This document shows positions 34,958 through 43,519 of a DNA stretch of 56,039 nt, one piece after another (the stretch's first letter is position 1; the number at the start of each line of letters is the position of its first letter). The position numbers and the translations under genes are program-made. The notes under the pieces are model-generated. The model was not told the origin of the DNA. It was given only the letters and a program-made list of their open reading frames with translations, and searched no databases. The stretch comes from Devosia sp. (GTDB lineage: Bacteria; Pseudomonadota; Alphaproteobacteria; Rhizobiales; Devosiaceae), in assembly GCA_015234425.1 (NCBI GenBank), contig JADGNE010000011.1, positions 1 to 56,039 on the forward strand. Reading direction: 5' to 3'.

Positions 34958-35584
34958 GTGCGCCTCATCGCGATACCGATAGCATTGTCAGCATTCGTTG
35001 CCATTCCGGCCTATGGTCAGGCCTTCGGAATGACTGCAAACGACCGCTTGTCCGATTTCCCTGATGCGAAGCTAATTGATACCACTGCGTGGGTCATCGA
35101 CCCAAGGCAACCGAACAGCTCGTTTGACACCTATGCCGCCATCTTTGACGGAAAGACGGGGCAACTGTGCTCCATCACCGGCATCATAAGCGAGGTACGT
35201 GGCCTTGAAGTGTTTGACATTCAACGAAAACTTGGTCAGGCACTGACCTCCCTCTATGACAAGCCCGATCAAGTGCATCTTGGTTACGGCAAATTCGTCG
35301 ACCAATGGCATATTCCCGGTCATCACTATTTAGCCGAGCACGGTACGAACACTGCCGATTCCGACAGTTACGGACACGACCTCAGGATAGCGCTTCACGC
35401 CGACCGAATGTACGCTTTTGCGGTTCAGATCGACCACATACAAATCTTTGATCTGGATAGCAGATTAGAGACCAAGCCTCTCTTTGCGCCCCCCTCGTAT
35501 CAGGTCAATGTGAAATATATCATCATTCCAGACGACGAATGCGCTGCTCAAATGCCCAGCACGGTTGAGTCAACTGGCCTGTGA
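34958..35584 (+). CDS. Secreted protein of unknown function (cargo)
   Basis: Predicted exported protein of 208 residues, GTG start behind AAAGGGAT. The signal peptide is MRLIAIPIALSAFVAIPAYGQA with a likely cleavage after YGQA. The mature protein has no recognised motif; it contains a cysteine pair (C70 area and near the C-terminus) and mixed polar content. No family recognised. It sits alone between the integrase and resolvase, in opposite orientation to the resolvase, and may be a cargo gene. Base composition is lower in GC than the core genes. Confidence 0.7.
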   Translation: MRLIAIPIALSAFVAIPAYGQAFGMTANDRLSDFPDAKLIDTTAWVIDPRQPNSSFDTYAAIFDGKTGQLCSITGIISEVRGLEVFDIQRKLGQALTSLYDKPDQVHLGYGKFVDQWHIPGHHYLAEHGTNTADSDSYGHDLRIALHADRMYAFAVQIDHIQIFDLDSRLETKPLFAPPSYQVNVKYIIIPDDECAAQMPSTVESTGL

Positions 35585-35605
35585 CCTTGCCATCCTAAGA
35601 GTAGA

Positions 35606-36175
35606 TCAATTGGCGGCGAGTGCCCGATAGACACTGGACCGGCTGATGCCGAGGTCCTTAGCAATCTTGGTCGGCTTCGTTCCGGCTTTGGCCAATTCCC
35701 TGACCCTGGCAGCATGGCGCTGGGCGGTCTTCTGCCGACCCGCGTAGCGGCCTTCACGCTTCGCCTTCGCGATGCCTTCACGCTGGCGTTCCAACATGAT
35801 CTGCCTTTCGAACTGTGCAATAGCGGCCAGCATGTTCAGCATGAGCTGCCCCATCGGCGTCGAGGTATCAATGTTGGGGGACAGGATTCGTAGCGCCACT
35901 CCCTTGGCCCTTAGGGCGTCGGCAATGGCGACGAGATCAGCAACAGAGCGCGCCAGCCTGTCCAGCTTCGTGACAACGAAGCTGTCTCCTTCGCGGGCGT
36001 AGGCCATGGCAGCGTCAAGCTGTGCGCGCTCGGCGACGCTGCTCACCTGCTCGGTAAAGAGCCGGTCAACGCCTGCGGCGGTCAGTTCGACAATCTGGGC
36101 TTCGAGACCGGCAATCTGATCGACGGTCGAGGTGCGGGCGTAGCCGATGGTCTGGCCGGTGGCGGCTTTGGTCAT
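35606..36175 (-). CDS. Serine recombinase (resolvase/invertase family)
   Basis: Site-specific recombinase of 189 residues. N-terminal GYARTSTVDQ holds the catalytic serine (S16). FVVTKLDRLARSVADLV (about 66-82) has the conserved DRLxR motif, and the dimer helix E region with MLAAIAQFERQIMLERQREGI follows. The C-terminal HTH is TKPTKIAKDLGISRSSVYRAL (about 166-186). This is the Tn3/ParA resolvase size, not the large integrase type. Immediately downstream of rep, so it probably resolves plasmid multimers. Confidence 0.92.
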   Translation of the reverse strand: MTKAATGQTIGYARTSTVDQIAGLEAQIVELTAAGVDRLFTEQVSSVAERAQLDAAMAYAREGDSFVVTKLDRLARSVADLVAIADALRAKGVALRILSPNIDTSTPMGQLMLNMLAAIAQFERQIMLERQREGIAKAKREGRYAGRQKTAQRHAARVRELAKAGTKPTKIAKDLGISRSSVYRALAAN

Positions 36176-36203
36176 GGGTATGGTCCTTGGTTCGCACTAG
36201 GGT

Positions 36204-38108
36204 CTAGGCTTGTTGAGAAATCGGGGATTTTTGTCCCACATGGTCGCGAACGGACCTGTGTGGGACACTGGCGGCCGGGGGCGGGCTGTCGCCCACGGGC
36301 AGGGTCATGTGAGACAGCCCACGCCAGCGGCGCATGATCCGCTTGTCTGCCCAGATCGCCACGTTATCCATGAGGGCCTGCATACGGCCTTCATCGACCG
36401 TGGTGAGCCGCCAGTGGGCTTCCGCATACTCCATGGTGTCAGCCACGATTTCGGCCCCGTGCTTGCTTTCCCATGCCTCTCGGTTCCATCCAATCATGTC
36501 CCGAGCCATCTCCCGGTAGGCGGGATCGTCAAAGCGATCTGCCGCGACGAGCAGATAAATAATCTCGTGGGCCTTCTCATCGAGGATAGGCGGGGCGAAG
36601 CCGGTTTCCTCCAAGGCCCACCAGCGAACGGCACGCCAGCCCTGCCGCCCCGCCGCTTCCACCCGGCTGAAGAATGTGCTGGTAAGGCTCTCGTCGATAA
36701 GCTTGGTCCAGACTTTGCTGGGAATGGAGCCAAGGCGATTCTGTTCGTTATGAGCCGGAGCCTCGTCTTCCTTCGGCGCGATGCCGAGCTTTGCCGTCAT
36801 TGCCGAGGTGATCACGGCGCTGCGGGTATTCCTGATCGCCGCCGCAAATTCCGTGAACAGCGCCGCCGCCTGCGTGTCGCCTTGAGCGGCACGTTCGGCC
36901 AGCATCATGGGCGTGGCACTCTCCTCTTCACCATGGTCGGCAGCGGCCAGTTCCATGCCCTCTTCTTCATCGACGGCGTTGTGATTGGCGGGATAGTGGT
37001 AAGGCTGCGTCTTGGTGACATCGTGCAGAATCTTTATGTGTTGACGCTCCGCATCGGCACGATGGCCCTGCTGGTGCAGCAGGCGCACATAGCGCTCGAC
37101 CATTGCCGCACAGGCCGCCTTTATCGAGGCCTCGTCACGGTCGAGGCAGTACATCGTCAGGTGCTGGTGATAGTGCCATCCATAGCGTTCGCCATGACGC
37201 ACATGGTGATCGACCAGCACGCCAGCACAGCCCATGGCGGGCTTGATCTGGCGATGCCACGTGCCACCAGCCCGAGCCCCTGTGGAGGCTTTTTTCACAA
37301 CCTGCATGAGGTCGGCCAGCTTGTCTTTGCGGCTATGAGAGACGGACAGGACAATGGTGACGATGCGCCCACCCTTTTCAATGGCTGCACCACCTGCACG
37401 GCCATACCCATCCATCCGGCGGGAGGCCGCTGCCTCCACACACATGGGGCACACCTCGCCATTCCCGCACCGCCAAACGCCCGACACCCCGGCCTTCTTC
37501 CTGCCGTTGGCATCCTCGCGCAGGTGCACATCGACATTGCCGAGGCGAGGTTTGTTGCAGTAACAGATAGGCGGCTTCTTCTTGACCTCGGGGCCGGGAT
37601 CAAACAGGGCCTGCACTGTCCTGAGCACGGATGGCGGCTTGTCAAGTTTGGGCTGCACAGGCTGCTCGGGTTCACCTCCCTGCTCATCCTCATGGTCCCC
37701 GGCCTGACCGGTATCTTCATTTTGGAAATCTACGGCCTTGATACCCAAGGATAGAGAGTGGGCCTCGGATTCGATCTCGACCGGCTGGGCATCCTCGGTT
37801 TTGGTGCAGCCAGGCTGTTCGTCCTCGCCGAGGGCTGCGGTCTTCCTTGCTGCGGACATGTCCATGGCCGAAGCGGCAAGGGCGTCAGTCGCAGCCTTGG
37901 CGGCTTCTGCGGCCTTCTCGGCTGCGATGAAGTCCTCAAGATCGGTCTGCACCGTGCGCGGCGCACGAGGGCGGCGGGGCCGCTTCGGCTTGGTCGCCAC
38001 CGGCATGTCGCTGGACGCGGGAGGGCATGGTGGGTTCCGCTGGGCTGGTGGTAGCCCCCGGGCCAGGTTATCTTCATCGATGAGGTCTTCGAGATCGACG
38101 TGATGCAT
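36204..38108 (-). CDS. Rolling-circle replication initiator (HUH Rep)
   Basis: Large initiator of 634 residues. After a disordered, charged N-terminus (about 1-175) comes a zinc-type block CYCNKP (182-187) and VWRCGNGEVCPMC (211-223), then LSVSHSRKDKL and the HUH motif in GWHYHQHLTMY (310-320; histidines 312, 314, 316). This pattern is that of Rep_1-type rolling-circle initiators. The catalytic tyrosine is expected in the following helix; candidates are Y340 in MVERYVRLL. The C-terminal half is unassigned. It is the upstream partner of the resolvase on the minus strand. Confidence 0.8.
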   Translation of the reverse strand: MHHVDLEDLIDEDNLARGLPPAQRNPPCPPASSDMPVATKPKRPRRPRAPRTVQTDLEDFIAAEKAAEAAKAATDALAASAMDMSAARKTAALGEDEQPGCTKTEDAQPVEIESEAHSLSLGIKAVDFQNEDTGQAGDHEDEQGGEPEQPVQPKLDKPPSVLRTVQALFDPGPEVKKKPPICYCNKPRLGNVDVHLREDANGRKKAGVSGVWRCGNGEVCPMCVEAAASRRMDGYGRAGGAAIEKGGRIVTIVLSVSHSRKDKLADLMQVVKKASTGARAGGTWHRQIKPAMGCAGVLVDHHVRHGERYGWHYHQHLTMYCLDRDEASIKAACAAMVERYVRLLHQQGHRADAERQHIKILHDVTKTQPYHYPANHNAVDEEEGMELAAADHGEEESATPMMLAERAAQGDTQAAALFTEFAAAIRNTRSAVITSAMTAKLGIAPKEDEAPAHNEQNRLGSIPSKVWTKLIDESLTSTFFSRVEAAGRQGWRAVRWWALEETGFAPPILDEKAHEIIYLLVAADRFDDPAYREMARDMIGWNREAWESKHGAEIVADTMEYAEAHWRLTTVDEGRMQALMDNVAIWADKRIMRRWRGLSHMTLPVGDSPPPAASVPHRSVRDHVGQKSPISQQA

Positions 38109-38520
38109 GCTCTGGTCTCCACGGCAACGGTCGCCCGCCGCAATGGAGAAGATGGTCCGCGATGATCCAGAAAGTGTACAGATACAATGGGTTAGGCCAC
38201 TTCACATGCCCCGGATACAGGGGGTAGGGCAGGAAGCTCGAAACCGTGGCTGAGAGGCGACAGGTTGCCTTTGTAGGCACCTTCCTGATGGGTAACTGTA
38301 TCCCCCTAGCACCCCGCAAAAATGACCCGTGTAGGGGTGCTTCCCTGACCTCACACGGCCATAGCTCATGGGCGAAAAGTGTGTCGGTACGGCAACAGTG
38401 ACGGGGGAGATTCCGTACAAGCGCCATGCTGAAGTGCATTTCCATCATCGGGGAGAGCGTGGAAATGTACTTCAGCACGCCCGCTGCACCATAGGAAACG
38501 ATTCTACCGAGCGGGCGGCA
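38109..38520. other. Intergenic region between rep and relaxase: candidate replication origin
   Basis: 412 bp without a convincing gene. It contains a long inverted repeat at 38427-38477 (see separate entry), AGCACCCC (38308-38315) / GGGGTGCT (38334-38341), and GGATACAG (38213-38220) / CTGTATCC (38296-38303). Density of dyads next to an HUH rep suggests dso/sso function. Confidence 0.45.
38427..38477. repeat. 18-bp inverted repeat, probable origin hairpin
   Basis: TGCTGAAGTGCATTTCCA (38427-38444) and TGGAAATGTACTTCAGCA (38460-38477), 17 of 18 pairs with one G-U, loop TCATCGGGGAGAGCG. No T-run on either side. Confidence 0.6.
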
Positions 38521-40290
38521 TCACCCGAAATCGACGGGCAAGCCCCATATGGTTCGAGCCTGTGGGTTCCGTGGCCCATAGCGCCGCCGTTTGCGCTCCA
38601 CATTGCTACCCGCCCATGAAACGAAGGCAGGGCCGCAATAGGCGATGGCGGGGAATACACGCATAATGCGTTGCGCCATGTTGGCCTCGCCAAGTGCCTC
38701 CAATGCACTGCGGTACTCCGTTTCCATCTCGCCCAGGCGGCGCATCCGGTCGGCGGCCTCGGCCTTTTCCAGCCTTGCCAGATTGCCCACGGCACCCGAT
38801 GCCGCGTGGTCGGCGGCAACAAGATCGGCATGCAGGGCGGCAATCTCGCTCTGTATGGCTTCCATGCCCTTGCTGTCGGGCTGACGCCCCAGCAGCCTAT
38901 CCATGACGGTACGGCGGGGCTGGGGCATGGCCGCTTCGCGCTCCTGTGCCCCACGATATGCCGTCAGCACCTCGGCAAATTTGGCATCGGTGGCCTGCTT
39001 GTAGAGACGGGCGGCATGCAGCCGCAGCGATAACTCGGTCTTCACCTTCGCCTCGGCGGCTGCGATCCGTTCCCGTGCCTGCTGCTCCTGCGCAGCAAGA
39101 TGCTGCTGGGTGCGTTGAGTCGGCGACAGGGCACTGAAGGACTTCGATACAGCCATGACGCCCGCAGCAGCGGTGTGGACAGCCTCGATCAGTCGCTTTC
39201 GATCACCCGCCGCAAGGCGTTCGCTATCCCCGGCTGGTCGAAGCGCTGATGAAGCGCCGCCAAGCTCTGGTCCATCTGCTCCATCCGCGTCACCACGGTT
39301 TGCAGCAGGCCCAGCATCGCGTCCAGCACCGACACGCTCTCCCCCGGCATCGGCAAGGCGGTATTCCGAGCCAGTTCCAAAATCACCGCCATGTCCCGCC
39401 GCAGGGCCTGCGTGTCGGCGTGGATCAGTTGGGCGGCGTTCGGCTGGGCCGGGTTGGCTGTGGTGGTCATGATCGTTCTCCATGAGGATGTTGAAGTCGG
39501 CCTTGCGCTGGCCGGCGAGGCGGTGGGCGGCACCAAGGAACTGGCCATCCGGCCCCAGCACCACCCACGTTCCGGCCTTTTCCCCCCGAGCCAAGGCCAG
39601 ACCGTGAGCGGTAAACCGCTCACGCAGTTGGACGCCGCTGATCACGTCGGCACAGGCGGCGCGGATATTTTCGCGGACGATAGCCAAATCGATCCCGACC
39701 CGTTTCGCCGCCTGATGCTGGGTGCTGGTGAAGGCGGCGGCTGGGCGCTCCCCCTGCCCCAGATGTGCGACCAACTGGCCGGCTATCTCGGCCTTTCCCT
39801 CGGCACGCAAGGCAGCGAGGACGGCAAGGTCATGCGCCCCGGCGACGATGGGATGGCCGAACAGGATTTCGACTTGGCGGGCAATCTTTTCATGCCGAGC
39901 ATGGTCGAAGCGCGACGACAGAACCTGTCCCGTCGCCGGATTCGTCTCTGGCACCACAACATGCCAATGTCGGTTTGTCGCCCCAGCCACGGCGCGGGCC
40001 TTGGCGTGCTGCACGATGAGGCAGTCGGTCGGGTTGAAGCGGAATTCCTCCCCCAGCATATCGACCACCTTGTGGAACTCGTCGCGCTGCATTTCCACCT
40101 GGGGGGCAATGATGAAATGCCGAACGGCATAGCTCCGACCAAACCGGCGGGCATCATCCACGGCGTCGTCGAGGTCGGCAAAGGTTCCCTGCACAACCTC
40201 GACCGATTCATTGTCCTCGGCATCGGAAAGGTGCCGAGCCAGTGCACCAGCCCCAGCGGAGGCTCTGATACGGGTGGCTTTGATCAACAC
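38521..40290 (-). CDS. mobA: Relaxase/mobilization nuclease (MobA-like)
   Basis: Conjugative-transfer DNA nickase, 589 residues from a GTG start 2 nt after the mobC stop. The relaxase domain (about 1-270) contains LIVQHAKARA with H95, then TNRHWHVVVPE (H108, H110), the metal-binding HxH triad. Residues about 273-367 have a G/A/R/P/H-rich composition, where another gene is read in the +1 frame. The rest (368-589) is a long helical region, AAQEQQARERIAAAEAKVKT and so on, with a hydrophobic patch near the end. No nicking tyrosine was assigned with certainty. Confidence 0.82.
   Translation of the reverse strand: MLIKATRIRASAGAGALARHLSDAEDNESVEVVQGTFADLDDAVDDARRFGRSYAVRHFIIAPQVEMQRDEFHKVVDMLGEEFRFNPTDCLIVQHAKARAVAGATNRHWHVVVPETNPATGQVLSSRFDHARHEKIARQVEILFGHPIVAGAHDLAVLAALRAEGKAEIAGQLVAHLGQGERPAAAFTSTQHQAAKRVGIDLAIVRENIRAACADVISGVQLRERFTAHGLALARGEKAGTWVVLGPDGQFLGAAHRLAGQRKADFNILMENDHDHHSQPGPAERRPTDPRRHAGPAAGHGGDFGTGSEYRLADAGGERVGAGRDAGPAANRGDADGADGPELGGASSALRPAGDSERLAAGDRKRLIEAVHTAAAGVMAVSKSFSALSPTQRTQQHLAAQEQQARERIAAAEAKVKTELSLRLHAARLYKQATDAKFAEVLTAYRGAQEREAAMPQPRRTVMDRLLGRQPDSKGMEAIQSEIAALHADLVAADHAASGAVGNLARLEKAEAADRMRRLGEMETEYRSALEALGEANMAQRIMRVFPAIAYCGPAFVSWAGSNVERKRRRYGPRNPQARTIWGLPVDFG
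39189..39470 (-). CDS. Overprinted gene inside the relaxase frame (putative MobB-like accessory protein)
   Basis: A 93-residue frame inside the relaxase gene, shifted by +1. It has an ATG at 39470 with GGAG spaced 7 nt upstream. The predicted protein MTTTANPAQPNAAQLIHADT onward looks natural: amphipathic helices such as VLDAMLGLLQTVVTRMEQMDQSLAALHQRF, and balanced amino-acid use. In contrast the overlapping relaxase residues 273-367 look like the shadow frame. RSF1010/IncQ plasmids are known to encode mobB inside mobA; this is a similar arrangement. No homologue of MobB was recognised. Confidence 0.6.
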   Translation of the reverse strand: MTTTANPAQPNAAQLIHADTQALRRDMAVILELARNTALPMPGESVSVLDAMLGLLQTVVTRMEQMDQSLAALHQRFDQPGIANALRRVIESD

Positions 40291-40292
40291 GG

Positions 40293-40565
40293 TCAGCGTC
40301 CCAGCAGCATCTGGGCATCGGCGCGCGCCTGTGCCAGATCGTCGGTGCGGCCATGGCGAGCCTCGATGGAATTGATGCGGCGGCGCAGCGAGGCGACGGC
40401 ATGGGCATCATCGGAGGACAAGGGTTGAGGGCGTTTCAGATGCGAGCGCAAGGCGCTGCGGATCAGGGCAGAAACCGAAATGCCCCTTTCCTGCGCTGCG
40501 CGTTCTGCTGCGGCTTTGTCCTCCGCTGGAAGGCGAAGTTCTATCCTCTTGTCGTTCGAACGCAT
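40293..40565 (-). CDS. mobC: MobC-like ribbon-helix-helix relaxosome protein
   Basis: Small DNA-binding protein of 90 residues. The N-terminus RIELRLPAEDKAAAERAAQERGISVSALI (about 7-35) is the ribbon-helix-helix/MobC pattern with the RxLR strand and a GxS turn. The tail is coiled-coil. It lies directly before the relaxase start (2-nt gap), so they form an operon. MobC proteins bind oriT and aid nicking. oriT is expected just upstream (40566-40880). Confidence 0.85.
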   Translation of the reverse strand: MRSNDKRIELRLPAEDKAAAERAAQERGISVSALIRSALRSHLKRPQPLSSDDAHAVASLRRRINSIEARHGRTDDLAQARADAQMLLGR

Positions 40566-40882
40566 AGCAAGTCGCCTTTCTTCCTTCGAGGGGGTGCACG
40601 GGGGCTTGCCCCCTGCCCAGCTGTCCGTGCAACGGACATGGCTGGCTCAACAAAAGTTAACCGTTTTTCGGTTAAGTTTCAACAAGGCGTATGGTAGCGA
40701 CGGGAACGGCGCGGTCAGCGTAGCTGGTCAGGGTTGCGAAGCAGAACGCGCCATTCTGGTAACAGAGAGCCGTCCGCCTTGCTGGGAACAACGAATGGGT
40801 TGCTAGGCGGACTTCGTGGACCGTTGATGGATTGATGGGAGGTCCCGCGTGTGCAAGATGATGATCTTGCTGGGGGGGCATC
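40566..40882. other. Intergenic region with dyads: candidate oriT
   Basis: 317 bp between divergent mobC and the 360-residue cargo gene. It holds GGGGGC-TT-GCCCCC (40600-40613), TGTCCGT-GCA-ACGGACA (40622-40638) and TTAACCG-TTTTT-CGGTTAA (40657-40675). Such clusters upstream of mobC are typical of oriT. No known nick consensus was assigned. Confidence 0.5.
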
Positions 40883-41965
40883 ATGCACAAAGACATTCAG
40901 AACGCGCTCGACGCTCGTTTTCTCGCGATCTGCACACCGCAGATGGCATACGACTGGCTCGCCGCGCGACCAAAGCCACAGCTGTTCCGTACTCGCGGTG
41001 GCGAACTATTCGGTGGCCTTTTCGGTGGCGCTTTTGACCCCACAGCCGAAGCGGAGCACTCCCTTTTTTTGAGAGAGGATCCTTTCATCGACTATGCGTT
41101 GGCCCGCTTCGGTCAATCGGCGCGCGTGGCGGCGATGTTGCATTCTCGGCTGAGTCTCGAAGATCGGAAGGTCATGCGGGCCTGTCACGCTGCGGGTGGA
41201 GGCCCGCTGAAGCCGCTGCTCGAGACATCGCCGGAGGTCGTTCAGGAGCTGGCGTTCTGGGTTTGCAACACCAATATCGGCGACGATGGGCTGGAGCATC
41301 TCTTCCAGAAGACAGGGCCGTTCGAGAAGGTTGAGGACGGTGAGTACCGAGCGCTGGTGGAACTGGCCGGGTCTAATGCTCGGCTCGCTATGCCGTACAA
41401 ACGTGATTTCATGGACGGATTCGACGAACACGCTTACTACAGAATCTTCCAGCTCGCGTGGGGCATGACCGCGACGGCTCCGGTGACGCAGGAATGGGCC
41501 CGCGCTTTGTATACTCTGCTCTACCAAACGATTCCGAAAGTTGGTGGGTTAGACATCGATGCGGCGATCGAGCGCTGGCGCATCGATGACAAGCCAGAGG
41601 ACGTCAAAAAATGGCATGGCATGTCCAATTCTTGGTACCTGCGATCTCTGCTTGGCAGATTCAAGGGTGACGCCGGTCTCGTCTCCCACGACATGGCAAT
41701 CCGCTCGGGTGCCTACACCGTTTTCGATCCACAGAGCTGCTTGGATTGGCCGGATTTTGCCAGGCGCGATGGTATCGTTTTCTTCAACGCCGCTCTCGAA
41801 AATGAAGCCATCTGGCGTAATTTCAGCGACCGCATTCGTCTCAGCAAAATCGCCTGGAACATAGACGGCAACAGTAGCCTCGATTCTCCCAATGCCTTCA
41901 AGTCACGCCAGAGGTATTGGAAGAGTAAGCACCCAAAATGGTTCGAGGGTGATCCTGCCGCATGA
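40883..41965 (+). CDS. Unrecognised 360-residue soluble protein (cargo)
   Basis: No family recognised. The start ATG lies after a G-rich GGGGGG ribosome site. The protein is soluble and largely helical by composition, with no signal peptide or membrane segment. It holds a glycine-rich turn (RGGELFGGLFGGAFDP, about 43-58), then helical blocks such as SPEVVQELAFWVCNTNIGDDG and EWARALYTLLYQTIP, and an aromatic C-terminal region (LRSLLGRF, CLDWPDFARRDG, WKSKHPKWFEG). It is followed 72 nt later by a GYF_2-RDD membrane protein on the same strand. Together they make the element's cargo. A defence or envelope role is possible but unproven. Confidence 0.7.
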   Translation: MHKDIQNALDARFLAICTPQMAYDWLAARPKPQLFRTRGGELFGGLFGGAFDPTAEAEHSLFLREDPFIDYALARFGQSARVAAMLHSRLSLEDRKVMRACHAAGGGPLKPLLETSPEVVQELAFWVCNTNIGDDGLEHLFQKTGPFEKVEDGEYRALVELAGSNARLAMPYKRDFMDGFDEHAYYRIFQLAWGMTATAPVTQEWARALYTLLYQTIPKVGGLDIDAAIERWRIDDKPEDVKKWHGMSNSWYLRSLLGRFKGDAGLVSHDMAIRSGAYTVFDPQSCLDWPDFARRDGIVFFNAALENEAIWRNFSDRIRLSKIAWNIDGNSSLDSPNAFKSRQRYWKSKHPKWFEGDPAA

Positions 41966-42037
41966 AGCAGGGCGTGGCGAGCTGCGCCTGATTGTGGCAC
42001 GATCTGAGCAAAGACTTGGGCCGTTGGGGGAATCGAC

Positions 42038-43405
42038 TTGGCCGACTGGTATTTCGCCGCTGAGGGTGCGCCCGATGGTCCGCACGATGTAGAAGACATT
42101 CGCAGCCTGTTTCAGTCCGGTCGCTTGACTGGCGACACACTCGTGTGGAGCGAAGGCATGCAGCAATGGGCACCGCTGCGGCTTCAGGGGCCGTTCCAGA
42201 ACCTGCGAGCGGCGCCGCCGCCATTGCCCCCTCAACAGCCGGTTGTGGAGGACATCCCCGAGCCCGTGGCAGCGCCCTCTTTGGTCGAACAGGGGAAGGC
42301 GGAACCAAAGCCCATCTCCCGCAGCTCTTGGGCACCGGTGATGGACGAGCCAGTGGCGTCCGAGGACAAGAAGCAAGAAGGCTGGGGCGAGCCGATATTC
42401 GTGCCAGCCGCCGAACGTCGGGATCTCAATCAGAACAGCCCTTGGTCTCGATACTTCGCCAGGGCGCTGGATCTGACCATCACCAGTTATCTTGCCGGCT
42501 TGGGCGTCGGCTACGCCTTGGCCTACTGGGCCCCGAGCCTCTATTTGCAGCTTGTGAGCCAGCAGGCACAGGTTCAGAGCCTCATGCTGCTGCCTGTCGC
42601 ATTAGTCCTCAACGGCATCGTGACCGGCATCTTCGGCACGACGATCGGCAAGTCTGTGATGGCGCTGCGCTTCACCTACCTCAACGGCCACCTCGGTCTG
42701 ACCGGCCAGATCGCTCGCGAGCTCAAGGTTTGGATTCAGGGCCTCGCCTTCGGCATTCCGATCGTGTCCATCTTCTCCGGCGTCTTCCAATACCGTCGTG
42801 TGACCAAAGGCCTGCCGGCGAGCTACGACGAGGGCATCGTGCTAGTGAAGCAGGACGATATCCCGGCCTGGCGTCGCGCCATCGGCATGCTCTTCTGCGC
42901 CTTTGTCTTCGTCGGTGGCATCGCGTACAGTGTCTGGCCCGAGCCCATAGCCTACAGCTCACCCAGCCCTGCATCGGTCATGTCGATGGAATGGATCAAC
43001 CCAGACACGGGTAAGCGCGTGATGCTGCCGGCGGGTTGGACTGCGTCGGCTCAGGACAACGGCCAAGGAGCGATGGTCCACGTCTTCAACAATGCGGACG
43101 GCACCAAGCAGGCGATCTTTGGCGCAGAGGGGGAAATCGCCGGGGTCACCGACGTTGCGACCTATGGCCGGGCCCTCAAGACTGGGGTCGCCGACACGAT
43201 GACGTTCGGAGAATTCGTCCAAACCCTGACACCGGGGGTGCTGCGCGCGGATGGCACATATGACAGCGAGGGCTGGCGAGCATCCATGCTTGTCACCAAG
43301 GTTGGCGCCACTTTTTGGCGGATCGTCAGCATCGACACAATGGCAACCGAAGGCGATGTGACCTCACCCGCTCTCGCAACGGCGCTGTGGAGTACGACGA
43401 AATAA
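42038..43405 (+). CDS. GYF_2-RDD membrane protein (cargo)
   Basis: 455-residue protein from TTG 42038 with GGGGGA upstream. N-terminal GYF_2/DUF4339 domain (about 1-55: DWYFAAEGAPDGPHDVEDIR and TLVWSEGMQQWAPL), then a proline-rich linker. RDD-type membrane domain (about 138-290): FARALDLTITSYL with the RAxD pattern and GKSVMALRFTYLNG, with three or four membrane helices. One more helix near 290-310 leads to a predicted outside C-terminal domain (about 330-455). GYF_2 domains usually bind partner peptides at the inner face. Probably acts with the upstream gene. Confidence 0.8.
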   Translation: MADWYFAAEGAPDGPHDVEDIRSLFQSGRLTGDTLVWSEGMQQWAPLRLQGPFQNLRAAPPPLPPQQPVVEDIPEPVAAPSLVEQGKAEPKPISRSSWAPVMDEPVASEDKKQEGWGEPIFVPAAERRDLNQNSPWSRYFARALDLTITSYLAGLGVGYALAYWAPSLYLQLVSQQAQVQSLMLLPVALVLNGIVTGIFGTTIGKSVMALRFTYLNGHLGLTGQIARELKVWIQGLAFGIPIVSIFSGVFQYRRVTKGLPASYDEGIVLVKQDDIPAWRRAIGMLFCAFVFVGGIAYSVWPEPIAYSSPSPASVMSMEWINPDTGKRVMLPAGWTASAQDNGQGAMVHVFNNADGTKQAIFGAEGEIAGVTDVATYGRALKTGVADTMTFGEFVQTLTPGVLRADGTYDSEGWRASMLVTKVGATFWRIVSIDTMATEGDVTSPALATALWSTTK

Positions 43406-43519
43406 ACTCGAGCTCTATTACGCACACAGGCGCCCGAATCTTGAGTAGCTTTTAGGTGTTGGACGACCGCACCTGCTTTAGCGGCTACTGCATCGGCGAT
43501 GCTTTCCATACCTGTGGAA

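Noticed and set aside
36210..37754. Open frame antisense to rep
   Set aside because: The minus strand carries the HUH and CxxC motifs; the antisense frame has no features and no start context.
38213..38303. GGATACAG / CTGTATCC as origin hairpin
   Set aside because: Eight-bp arms with a 75-nt spacer; far weaker than the 18-bp repeat at 38427-38477.
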